Positions 46,191 through 56,127 of a stretch of DNA of 64,000 bases are shown here, in pieces. Both the position numbers and the translations under genes were made by a program. The stretch comes from Allolobophora icterica (Eukaryota; Annelida; Clitellata; Crassiclitellata; Lumbricidae): positions 38,949,214 through 39,013,213 of the forward strand of contig OY744611.1 in assembly GCA_963556255.1 (NCBI GenBank), read 5' to 3'. The notes under the pieces are model-generated. The model searched no databases and was not told the DNA's origin. It was given only the letters and a program-made list of their open reading frames with translations. Each line of letters starts with the position of its first letter. Positions within the stretch are counted from its first letter, which is position 1.

Positions 46191-47435
46191 CAGCGTTGTT
46201 AAAAGTATCTGGCGAATTTACTTAAGTAAAAGTAAAAGTAAACAGGACTTTACTTACTTAGGTAAAAGTAAAAGTAATCATCAAAAATTTTACTTAATTT
46301 TAGTAACGAACATTGTAACGAATATTACGTAAATTGTAACTAAGTAAAACTGCTGATGAATGGTTTCATAGTTCGAGAATTCGTGACTTTCGGTTTTAAA
46401 ATTCGTAAAAATTCGCGAATTTTTGGTTAATTTTAAAATTCGTAAAAATTCGTAAAAATTCGTTGGGCCATTGTTGGGTCTTGTTTACATTAACAGTGGC
46501 GTTTTGCAAAAACAGTGTAAGCAACAACAACAAATGTGATGACGTCATGATTTTTTGTGTTAAGCTTCTGCTTAGAATTTAATGTAAAATTCAATATAAA
46601 AGTTTATTACGTAACGAGTTAATTTACTTAAAATCTAATTTCTTAAAGATGAAAGAACATAGACCGGAGTGGAAGTAGGCCTATGTAGTAGTTTTAAAGG
46701 AGAAGGAATGGGATAATCCAAAAGTAGTGTTGTTTTTGTGAGAAGGAAATTCAGATAAAACAATGGTTGTTCCGCTCGAATTCGGGAGCATTTGCTTGGC
46801 GAAAATACAGAAACCAGAGTCGAGTGGGAGCAGTGGGCTGTTCCTGACTCAGAATCAGAGGACGATGAAGTAGAAGACACAGCTCGGTGAACGTCGCCAA
46901 CCCATTTTAACCATGTTTGGTTGCATGCTGTGTTAGTGACTGACTTGTCACACTGGAGCTGGGGCACTAGTGGTTTTTCGTTCTGCTGACTGACACTCGC
47001 AGTCACACACCCAACTATGATAGAAATCGAAGTTCATGACTCTAAGTAGAACACTAACTGAGTATCAGTGCTATTGTGCTGCTAGTCAGCTATCTCTTAC
47101 GGCTGATTGATTGCCTATGACATTGACATTTAAAACTTGCTTAAAAAGTTGAAAAGTAAAAAACTAATAAAATTCGTTGCCATGGCAAAGAATTCTATTA
47201 TTTTATTATTTCACGAATTTTTACGAATTTTAAAACTGCAGTTTTAAAATTCGTTAAAATTCGTGAATTTAAAAAATTCTTAAAATTCGTAAAATGCGAA
47301 TTCTCGAACTATGAATGGTTTAAAACTTTTACTTCATTAAAAGTAAAAGTAGCCTATTTCCATTTTGTGAAAGTGCTGAAACTTTTACTTAAGTATAGTA
47401 ACGCGTTACTTTTACGTCGTTACTGCACAACATTG
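46191..47435. mobile_element. Probable hAT-like element interrupted by another
   Basis: Left CAGCGTTGTTAAAAGTATC and right TACTGCACAACATTG are imperfect inverted ends. Both subterminal zones consist of ACTTAAGTAAAAGTAAAAGT-type sequence in opposite orientation. An unrelated 947-bp element (46367-47313) with its own duplication sits inside. The 8-bp outer flanks do not match, so the ends are uncertain. Confidence 0.55.
46367..47313. mobile_element. 947-bp hAT-like element (family M4), nested
   Basis: Terminal repeats CATAGTTCGAGAATTCG / CGAATTCTCGAACTATG are perfect over 17 bp. Exact 8-bp duplication AATGGTTT at 46359-46366 and 47314-47321. Many TAAAATTCGTAAAAATTCG motifs lie near both ends. 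A 123-codon minus ORF inside (47006-46635) has no recognised domain. A second copy starts at 63437. Confidence 0.92.
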
Positions 47436-47439
47436 ATTT

Positions 47440-47875
47440 TCGCACAGTGATCTATAGAATCTAAAGCCACCAACGTTGCGAAACCATTCTTTTATCTCAT
47501 ATCGCAAATTACTGAAGACATATCCAATTTCCAGCCAGCCGCACTTTTGATATAGAGTCATAAATTAGGGTGATACAAATATGTGGTTAAAAATGATTGA
47601 ACAAAGCTCTATCTCTCTTTGTTCTGTATGTTCGAGGACGAGATATTTTTCTACATTCGTCAGAACTCGGCAGAAACTAATACGATAGGAACTTGATAGA
47701 TTGCAACAATCAGAAGACGATGTTCTATTCGAAACTCCGACATTGTATTGGAGCCCAGGGATAATTTTATCAGATATAATTCATATATCTTTTTTATGAT
47801 CGAACAACATCGATTGAGTGCAAAAGATGCACGCTAGTACATGCAATCCACTGCACTGTATATATAAACACATGG
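47440..47875. other. Intergenic DNA, no gene seen
   Basis: AT-rich, no recognised repeat or ORF. Confidence 0.4.
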
Positions 47876-48395
47876 ATGCAGTTCAATGCACTTGTATATA
47901 ATGCAATGCAAATATGCACGCGTATACCATGCAACGCAATGTATGATCATTATGCGATACACTGCAATGTGTACAATGTGCATACATATGCAGTGCAGCC
48001 TGGCAGTGTAGGCAATAGTCTACAATACAATGTCTACTCATTATACGATACACACATACGATGTACATTTATACGCTGCAATGTAATGTATGCAATTGTA
48101 TATACAAATTCAATGTAGGCATAAGTATATAATGCAATGTCTACTCATTATATGATACACTACAATATGTGCACATAATAATATGCACTGCAACGTAATG
48201 TATGCAATTGTATATACAAATGCAATGTAGGCGCAATTATAGAATGCAATGTACACTCATTATACGATACACTACAATGTGTGCACAATTGCACATATAT
48301 GCACTGCAATGTAATGTATGCAATTGTATACACAAATGCAATGTATGCACTTGTATACAATACAATGCAATAAATGCACACATATATACAAAGCA
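47876..48395. repeat. Degenerate tandem repeat of about 105-112 bp
   Basis: CTCATTATACGATACACTAC-type anchors near 47946, 48037, 48144 and 48256, each followed by TGCAATGTAATGTATGCAATTG. The array is dominated by the word TGCAAT; short ORFs in it are not genes. Confidence 0.8.
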
Positions 48396-48404
48396 ATGAC
48401 CGAT

Positions 48405-48466
48405 GTTTGGCGTGTCGAATTCACACAGAGTTCGGAGTTCGATCCCCGGACTGTAGAGTGAAATTT
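48405..48466 (+). mobile_element. tRNA-like SINE head fragment
   Basis: GGAGTTCGATCCCCGGACTG contains a B-box-like GTTCGATCC with a weak A box upstream. No body recognised. Confidence 0.35.
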
Positions 48467-48723
48467 ATTGGCAGTCGTTGTCTAACTGTAAAACGTGGTC
48501 CACATAATTCGTCGTAAGAAGAGGAAATCTGTGTTGATAGATTGCGACTGACGCCTCCCCTGCACTTCGATCGAACGATAATTCAACCGCAGCAACTGAG
48601 GCCCCTGATCGTTGACGATGACTGCCGTTATTATTACAGCGTCAGTGGAATAGGCTTCCGGGAATAAACCAGCGAGGTAAGGCAACCAATGGAGGACGAG
48701 GCAATCCAAATGAAGGCAGCACA

Positions 48724-49554
48724 ATGAAAGTCAGTTCAATGAAAGGAAAGGCAGCGGAAAGTAATTCTGTAGAAGACAATGCATTAGAAGGCAATTTGAT
48801 GAAAGTTAAGGCAGTGGAAGTCAATTCCATAAAAGACAATGCATTGGAAGGCAATTTAATGAAAGGTAAGGCAGTAGAAGTCAATTCTGTAAAAGACAAT
48901 GCATTAGAGGGCAATTCAATGAAAGTTAAGGCAGTGGATGGTAATTCTGTAAAAGACAATGCATTAGAAGGCAATTCAGTGAAAGGTAAGGCAGTGGAAG
49001 TCAATTCTGTAAAAGACAATGCATTAGAAGGCAATTCAATGAAAGTTAAGGCAGTGGAAGGTAATTCTGTAAAAGACAATGCATTAGAAGGCAATTCAGT
49101 GAAAGGTAAGGCAGTGGAAGTCAATTCCGTAAAAGACAATGCATTGGAAGGCAATTTAATGAAAGGTGAGGCAGTGGAAGGTAATTCTGTAAAAGACAAT
49201 GCATTAGAAGGCAATTCAGTGAAAGGTAAGGCAGTGGAAGTCAATTCCGTAAAAGACAATGCATTAGAAGGCAATTCAATGAAAGTTAAGGCAGTGGAAG
49301 GTAATTCTGTAAAAGACAATGCATTAGAAGGCAATTCAGTGAAAGGTAAGGCAGTGGAAGTCAATTCTGTAAAAGACAATGCATTAGAAGGCAATTCAAT
49401 GAAAGGCAAAGCAGTGGAAGGCAATTCTGTAAAAGACAATGCATTAGAAGGCAATTCAATGAAAGTTAAGGCAGTGGAAGGCAATTCCGTAAAAGACAAT
49501 GCATTAGAAGGCAATTCAATGAAAGGCAAGGCAGCTGAAGGCAAGGCTATGTTG
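48724..49554. repeat. 60-bp minisatellite, about 13.5 units, open on both strands
   Basis: Each unit holds two related 30-bp halves (plus-frame ALEGNSMKVK and AVEGNSVKDN). Because 60 is a multiple of three, 314 codons are open on plus and 305 on minus. Neighbouring units tend to alternate AAAGTTAAG and AAAGGTAAG forms, hinting at a 120-bp higher-order unit. Differences between units are mostly amino-acid-changing (Met/Val, Val/Gly, Ser/Leu), so I see no sign of selection on the plus-frame protein. I read it as a minisatellite rather than a gene, without certainty. Confidence 0.85.
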
Positions 49555-49825
49555 AACAAAGCAAAGGATGTTAAGACAACGAAGGAACGTAACAGCAGGC
49601 AAGGAACGCGCCCGAGGACCTGTTATTGCCCTGCAGCGATGAACGAGAGAAATTATAATATTTATTGATATGAAGATAAAGGTGGAAAAGTCATCTGATT
49701 TAATATTAAAGATAATACTTAAAAATATAACAGAGAGATTTTGAATCAGGACTTTCTGCTCAAAGGGTAGCCAGTGTAAAGAATGCAGGATGGGTGTAAA
49801 TGTCGCAGTTGATACACAACACAGT

Positions 49826-49915
49826 ATCGTAATCGTAATCTCCAAACTTTTAAAGCGCCACTCGAAGGCCAAGCGCAGGACACCAGCCTATTCACGAGCG
49901 CTACGTCAGATCAGA
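49826..49915 (-). mobile_element. Retroposon 3' end (family R2)
   Basis: Minus strand: CTCGTGAATAGGCTGGTGTC, then GTGGCGCTTTAAAAGTTTGG and AGATTACGATTACGATAC, the R2 tail. It continues upstream on minus into the 66-bp repeats. Confidence 0.65.
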
Positions 49916-49917
49916 GG

Positions 49918-50155
49918 GGTTTCCAGAGAGTAGTCCAAAAGAGGTCCAAGTCCAATTTCCAGGAGGCCAAACCAAATCAAAGGGGGTTTCAGAGAGTAGT
50001 CCAAAAGAGGTCCAAGTCCGATGTCCATGCAGGGTACCAGGTCAGTTTCCAGATAGTGGTCCAAAAGAGGTCCAAGTCCGATTTCCAGGAGGCCAAACCA
50101 AATCAAAGGGGGTTTCCAGAGAGTAGTCCGAAAGATGTCCAAGTCCGATTTCCAG
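49918..50155. repeat. Roughly 66-bp minisatellite, four units
   Basis: GAGAGTAGTCCAAAAGAGGT and GTCCGATTTCCAGGAGGCCA recur four times (one unit diverged, with CCATGCAGGGTACCAGG). On the minus strand this reads GLGPLLDYSLE repeats directly before the R2 3' end, so the array may be part of that retroposon. Confidence 0.85.
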
Positions 50156-50199
50156 TACAACTGTATTTGATATTGCACTCTTTCCAGAGTTCAGAAGTG

Positions 50200-50920
50200 C
50201 ACATACGACCATACGAAAGAACATCGTGTCAATAAGCCAAATCAAGTGCGCTATAGCGGGAAGGGGAAAGATCCGTTGCCAAAATGGCTGAAATAAAAGC
50301 CTACAAATAGCCCAATCAGTTTACATAGAGAACTTTTTTGAGTCGTTTTAACTTGTCTAGATATCAGATTAAGTCAGACTATGCACTAACAGATTAGATG
50401 AAATCACTGTAATATTTGATTTCGGTCTGTATACTTTAGATAATTATAGTTGTGACAGATGTAGGCGTTATTTCTTTACGATTCGCCCTGTAGATATAAA
50501 CTCTTGCAAGCACAGACGATATTGTCCAACTGTTAGTATTGTTTTGCATGTCAACTGCGACATTTACACCCACACTACGTTCATTCACACAATGATCGAA
50601 GCTATTTCTGGTTCGCTCCTATTCAACTCCAAGTCGGGACATCAGACGTCCATGGAACATCAAATTCCTCTTCAGACGGTTGGACAATTTCGTCTCCTCG
50701 TAATCCTTCGGCTTGTTCTCCCTCTACTGCATCTCAACGTCCCGTAAATACAACGCCCATGTGTACTTTCTCCCATCATGAATAATCCTCAAAGGGCGTC
50801 TCACTCTTCCATTCATGATCCTCCTTGTTTTCCTAGTTCCTAGTCCCCATCTCCTCACCAACATTCTTCTTCTTCCTAGTCCACATCCTACTATCACTCG
50901 TTCTTTCTCCTACCCCTCTT
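50200..50920. other. Intergenic DNA, no gene seen
   Basis: No recognised element; becomes pyrimidine-rich from about 50780. Confidence 0.4.
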
Positions 50921-50923
50921 CCT

Positions 50924-50978
50924 CCTCCTCCTCCTCCTCCTCCTCCTCCTCCTCCTCCTCCTCCTCCTCCTCCTCCTC
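50924..50978. repeat. (CCT)n microsatellite
   Basis: About 18 CCT units. Confidence 0.95.
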
Positions 50979-51096
50979 GCTATTCATGTTCCTGCTTTCT
51001 CCTTCCTTGTCTCATGTTCCTTCACGTCCCAATGTCTGTTCCTCCCTCCCTCCCTCCTTCCCTGTCTGTCGGTCTCTGTAACCCTGTCTTTAGGTC

Positions 51097-51264
<168 letters not shown>

Positions 51265-51426
51265 ACCCTCTCTATCTCGCTCTCTCTCCCTTTACTTCAT
51301 TTGTTCCTTTTTATTCTCTCCCTTTCATAAGTAATAATTCTTTACTATGACATACAATATGCGTCCGAGATTTGTATAACACAACATTATGTGTTGGAAA
51401 TACACACACATATATATGCATATATT

Positions 51427-51654
51427 ATCTATACATATAATATCCATAAATAGTGTCCGTCCGATGATAAACGCTACGTCACCAACGGTTTCTGTTCTAT
51501 TTGTTTGTGACGTCAGTACTGCCGTCTTGACGACGGCGTTCAGAGCATTTTTACCAACGATACATATAGGCCTATAATATGACGTCATAATATGACGTCA
51601 TACTCTAGAACGATATACACTGCCGTCATAATTATGACGGGCAAATACACTAGT
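51427..51654 (-). mobile_element. MITE family M2, second copy
   Basis: Reverse-oriented relative of 6224-6423. It has a perfect 18-bp palindrome CCGTCATAATTATGACGG at its outer end (about 51623-51640) and tandem ATATGACGTCAT words. It lacks the long internal hairpin of the first copy. Confidence 0.7.
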
Positions 51655-51679
51655 ATATATATATATATATATATACTAA

Positions 51680-52280
51680 GAGGGGTTTTCGGGGTTGACG
51701 GCCGTTTTAATTTCCGAGGCAACAAAAAATCGCGATTTAAGATCCGCTCGCCCTCTACCGCCCGAATCCACGAATTCAAATGTAACAAACTTTACGAGCG
51801 ACACGAGAGAGAAAGAGAGACGTTGGGCTCGTCGGCTGCAGAGCTCTTTTCTATGGCAGAATCAGAATAGGCGCGTTTTTCATGTCAGCCGATAAAAGAA
51901 CTCATGATCGTACGAAGAGGCGTTCAGTGATGGACTGGTTATACCTTGGCCTATGGCTCCGAATCTCCGATGATTTTCGAGTAAGGCTTCCGGGTAATTG
52001 TCATTCGTGCGCGCCCAAAGGTTTTTTATTGCAGAAAAAGAACCATTCTGCATTTGAGTTTCGTTATGGTTTTGTGTAGGCGCCTCTGTTGGCAAGGCTT
52101 GTTTGCGGCGTTATAGAAATTATTGTTGTTGTTATTGCAGTTATTATTGGTGTCGTATATGCCGAAGGTTAACATAACATAACATAACATAACAAGGGTT
52201 TTAAGTGGTTCAGAAGACGTGTAGTCTGTGTTAGTTTGGTATGTTTGCATAACATTGCATTAGAATCGTCCAAATCGTTC
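51680..52280. other. Intergenic DNA, no gene seen
   Basis: Two short overlapping ORFs near 51592-51895 are unrecognised. A (CATAA)n run lies at 52171-52193. Confidence 0.4.
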
Positions 52281-52284
52281 AAAC

Positions 52285-52356
52285 ATACATGTATGCATAC
52301 ATACATACATACATACATACATACATACATACATACATACATACATACATACATGC
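52285..52356. repeat. (CATA)n microsatellite
   Basis: About 17 CATA units. Confidence 0.96.
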
Positions 52357-52654
52357 ATGTCATAGATACATGTATACATTACACACATATTACAATACAT
52401 ACATGCATATATACATACAAATAATTATGTCGTGAGATAATGGTTTAAAGTGCGTCTGGCTTAAACTGAATCCTAAAGTGTTAAATAGATATTATAATAA
52501 AAAAAATTTAGGTAAATACCTAAATATATGTACATAGATAAATGAGCAAATAAAGGTAAGTTTTTATCGCTCAAGAAAGTAAAATTGTCCGGAGACTCCT
52601 CAGACCAGAAACTTTGCCTATGTTGAACCAACCAACCAGTTAGAATCGCCTTTC

Positions 52655-53025
52655 TCAAGAGCTGTGGCTCAAGCTCCTCAGTTTGTCCCTTCCACAGTTT
52701 CGCAAGCGTCTGAAGTCTGTACTATTTGACAGTAATTTCACTGGTTCTGGTCGGCAGCATAGGCGTAATTTGTTGGGGAGGGATACGAGGGGTACCCGTA
52801 CCCCCACTTTTTGGACTGGGGTTACCGAACCCCCACTTTTGAACAATGCCAGGCAATGTTATATTATTTTGCCTACCCAGAGATTGCAGTCTCGGCCTTG
52901 CTTCGTGTATGTAAGAAATTCGTACCCACACTTTTTAGACCAATGTTACGCCCCTGGTCGAGAGCGACATTTATGAGTTTATTCTTGAAGTGGCGCTTTA
53001 TAAATGTCTGATTACACTTACAACC
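52655..53025 (+). pseudogene. LINE ORF2 3' end (family R1), split by a MITE
   Basis: The plus strand reads LPQFRKRLKSVLFDSNFTGS at 52686-52748, is interrupted by the MITE at 52758-52956, and resumes with GAGAGCGACATTTATGAG and the terminal GGCGCTTTATAAATGTCTGA. The FRKRLKSxLF ending is typical of several non-LTR ORF2 proteins. It shows that the widespread GGCGCTTTATAAAT motif in this window is the 3' end of this LINE family. Confidence 0.7.
52758..52956 (-). mobile_element. MITE family M1 inside a LINE 3' end
   Basis: CATAGGCGTAATTTGTTGGG at the left and AATGTTACGCCCCTG at the right. The 8-bp flanks GTCGGCAG and GTCGAGAG agree at six positions, so the duplication has aged or one side has mutated. 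Confidence 0.85.
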
Positions 53026-53159
53026 ATCGTTCTAATCTAATCTAATGACTTCTATAGCGCCTTTATGTCCAAGAGATCAGTCGATGGTCGCCCAGAGTAA
53101 AATCGCAATAAAATGAATCATTGGCCAAGGGAGAAGCCAGGTCGAAATGCGATGGTTCC

Positions 53160-53525
53160 ACACGAGGCTTCATTTCCTTCCTTGTTACTTACTTTTTTAT
53201 TTACTTGTTTACTTGTGTTTTTCTTACCTGTCTACTTGTTGGCTTAATCTGTTGTTTATTTACTTGTTAACTTACCTATTTATTTTCTTGGTTTCTTTTT
53301 CTTCATTTATTTGTTTACCGTATTGTTTATTTACTTGCTTACTTACTTGTTCACTTGTTTGTTTACTCTGTTTTTTGTTTATTTACTTGTTTACTTACTT
53401 GTTTATGTTCTTGGTTTCTTATTTATTTTTTATTTGTTTACCATGCTGTTTATTTACTTGTTTACTTATTTGTTTACTTACGTGAACGTGTTTACTTACT
53501 TGTTTTCCTACTTCTTTACTTATGT
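53160..53525. repeat. Degenerate (TTAC)n/(TTTGT)n T-rich tract
   Basis: TTTACTTGTTTACTTACTTG-type sequence. The 112-codon Leu/Phe/Tyr ORF here follows from the repeat. Confidence 0.85.
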
Positions 53526-53559
53526 CCCTGTTGATGCTATTACTATAATTCAAGAATTT

Positions 53560-54090
53560 CATTAAAATTCATGATACAATTATTATACAGTCATACATAG
53601 GGCTTGTGTGTATGTTCTTCAATAATTATAGGCCTACATAAGAGTCACGTACTCATTATATCTTCACGCGCCTTTCTCGTTCCGTCGTTAAGGTCATATC
53701 GTATACATATAAACACTCAGAGACACAGACAAACAGGGTGACAGAAACAGGTGGAGATGCGTACAAGCAGACACACACAGATACAGACAGACAGAGACGC
53801 ACAAGGACGCATAAAAAAACACGTACAGGTTATGGACGTATTTCCTATAGCAGCCAAGATATAGTAGACCTGCGTGGTCGGCCATTTATGTGCCGCCATG
53901 CGGAGCCATTTTAAGGGGTCGGACGACGAGCCACGGACAATTCATGATGACGTTTAGATTCGATTATGTCAACCGTCATACAGAGATTAATACTGGACAT
54001 CGGGCGCCATATAAATGCATCATGAACAGCACGGAGACAACGACGTGTAGGAAGGCAGATTAGAGGGGCAAAGTGCATGTGACGGTATAT
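53560..54090. other. Intergenic DNA, no gene seen
   Basis: An ACACAGACAGACAGAG-type stretch lies near 53715-53800. No gene supported. Confidence 0.4.
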
Positions 54091-54091
54091 G

Positions 54092-54240
54092 TACATATAT
54101 ATATATACATAATTTGTATATATATATCTGTTGATATGATATATATATAAACCTTTATGTCACATGAACACATACGCATACATATACTGTATATGTATGA
54201 TATACATATACAATTTTGTACATATATATATATACAAAAT
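54092..54240. repeat. Degenerate (TA)n/(ATAC)n tract
   Basis: Several TATATATA and CATATAC runs. Confidence 0.85.
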
Positions 54241-54302
54241 TATTTATAGACATAGGCCCTACTATATTATATATTAATATTCTCTTACCGGGTAGTTTAC
54301 AT

Positions 54303-54652
54303 CAGGGCCGTAGTGGTAAAATTAGAGGTGAGCACACGCTACCGGTGGGCAGCGGCATCACTTGGGCTGGTGTCAGCCGAAAAAAATTTGATGACCTTTT
54401 TTAGGAGCTCGTCTCAAAAAACAAATATTCTGACCTTTTAAGGGTTTTTTAGGAATTCGTCTCAGATAAATTGATGACCTTTTTTAGAAATTCGTCTCAC
54501 AAAAATTTCATGACTTTTTTTACTAATTCGCTCTCAAAACCTTTCATGACCTTTCTTTTTTTGTGGAAATTTCATCGGTCAATGGCTATACGGTCTCTAG
54601 AGAGGTAAGTATACACGCTGTATACCCGCGTATACCCTCGACTACAACCCTG
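54303..54652 (-). mobile_element. 350-bp hAT-like MITE (family M3)
   Basis: CAGGGCCGTAGTGGTAAAAT at the left and CTCGACTACAACCCTG at the right; exact 8-bp duplication GTTTACAT (54295-54302 and 54653-54660). Ends match the MITE at 25248 in reverse orientation. The interior has extra TGACCTTTTTTAG / AATTCGTCTCA repeats, similar to those at 19.7-19.9 kb. Confidence 0.92.
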
Positions 54653-54654
54653 GT

Positions 54655-56093
54655 TTACATGTTTTATGAATTTCTGGCGTTTTAATGGTTGACTTCACTC
54701 TTTCTAGTCGATATAATTATGTAGGCATATACTTTGCTACAAGTATATCATTATTATTATTAATAACTAATATTTATTTCCTGTTTCGTCTGTATTTTAC
54801 TGATCTACTGGCTGTTGATGTGATTGCTGTTTCGTTCTGGTACGCCATCGGTTGGTGCCTTGTGCGATGGACACCGGCGACATAGAAATTGAAAATTAAT
54901 AATGATATTTTAACGTTTTTACTAAAACATTAGTTTATAAATAGCTGTGTGGTTGAAATACGCTTTTGTTTGGCCCCACGTGATGATCAATATATTAGGG
55001 AATGGCATGCAAACCAGGGCTTTTTACGAACCAGGGTTTCCTGTGTTGGCGCTAGTAAAAACTCGGGTACCCGGATTCTACCGGATTTACAAACTTTACA
55101 TGATAAGTAGGCCTATTACTGCACTATGTCTTGCGATAAGAACAAAGACGTCGTATGCAGCTACAAAGTTCTGCAGACGACAAGGTGTTTGAGCAGGTTT
55201 ATCTGATGCTTGGACCGGAGATGAATATGCATAATTCGTGTTGATCAACGGACAATTTTCAGCTTCGATTTACATAAATGGTACTGAGCCGTCTGTCCCA
55301 TAGAATCGCGAACGAAGTGTTCCCAAACACCGCTCTTTAAATTTGCTGATTTAAACATTGTTTTATAAGTGACTAAACTTAAATAAAAAGAGTTTACCGA
55401 TAATATACGAACTCGATGCCACGAGTCAACAAACTCAACATTAGACCTACTCACTGGTCGTGTGAAGTGTGAAGCCTCAATCTTATAACGTCACCAATAA
55501 AGACATGGAACGATCCGATAAACAAGTAAGTAGAAGTAGTATTATGTAGCCCGTTACCAAACGCAGCATAATCGTTATAGTTCCATTACTCTGCATTTGT
55601 GAGTTTCACAGCGTGAACGACGGTGATGGTGACGCTTTTCAAACACGCCAAACCCCAGTTTCAATCGCGGTTACGATGACATTGACGGGTTTTGGCAGGT
55701 GTGCGTCCCTCTTTTTGGCTGTGGGGGTCCCCATACTTGCGTTCGATGCAGAGGACAAGACTGCTCTTGCGGGACCAACCTCCGTCTAGTCTCAAGAGCG
55801 GAACCTGTCTTCGTAAAATAGGGTTATCGGGTTCCGAAAATCTCGTTTGTGTATTAATGATTTGCATCCGAGTAAGGCTACATTTTTATTGTATGGTAAA
55901 CACTTATTTGAGTTACGTTAGGCCCTATATTATAATAGAATAAAATAGTAATGAAAATTTAATTTCATTGTTTAAACCCGGTTTTCAGTCGCCGTTAAGC
56001 CCGGGTTATCGGGTTCCGAAAATCCGGGTATCTCGGTTACCCTTTACACCGGGGCGACAAAACTAAGGTTTCCTTCCACATTTCAATACAAAT

Positions 56094-56095
<2 letters not shown>
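54655..56095. other. Intergenic DNA with a repeated GGGTTATCGGGTTCCGAAAA
   Basis: The word GGGTTATCGGGTTCCGAAAA occurs at about 55821 and 56004, and GGGTACCCGG-type blocks at about 55065, suggesting a decayed element with unresolved ends. No gene recognised. Confidence 0.4.

Positions 56096-56124
<29 letters not shown>

Positions 56125-56127
<3 letters not shown>

Noticed and set aside
48724..49668. 314-codon ORF as a genuine repeat protein gene
   Set aside because: Open equally on the opposite strand, unit differences are mostly non-synonymous, and no signal peptide, domain or unique flanking exon is visible. Kept as a minisatellite with a note.
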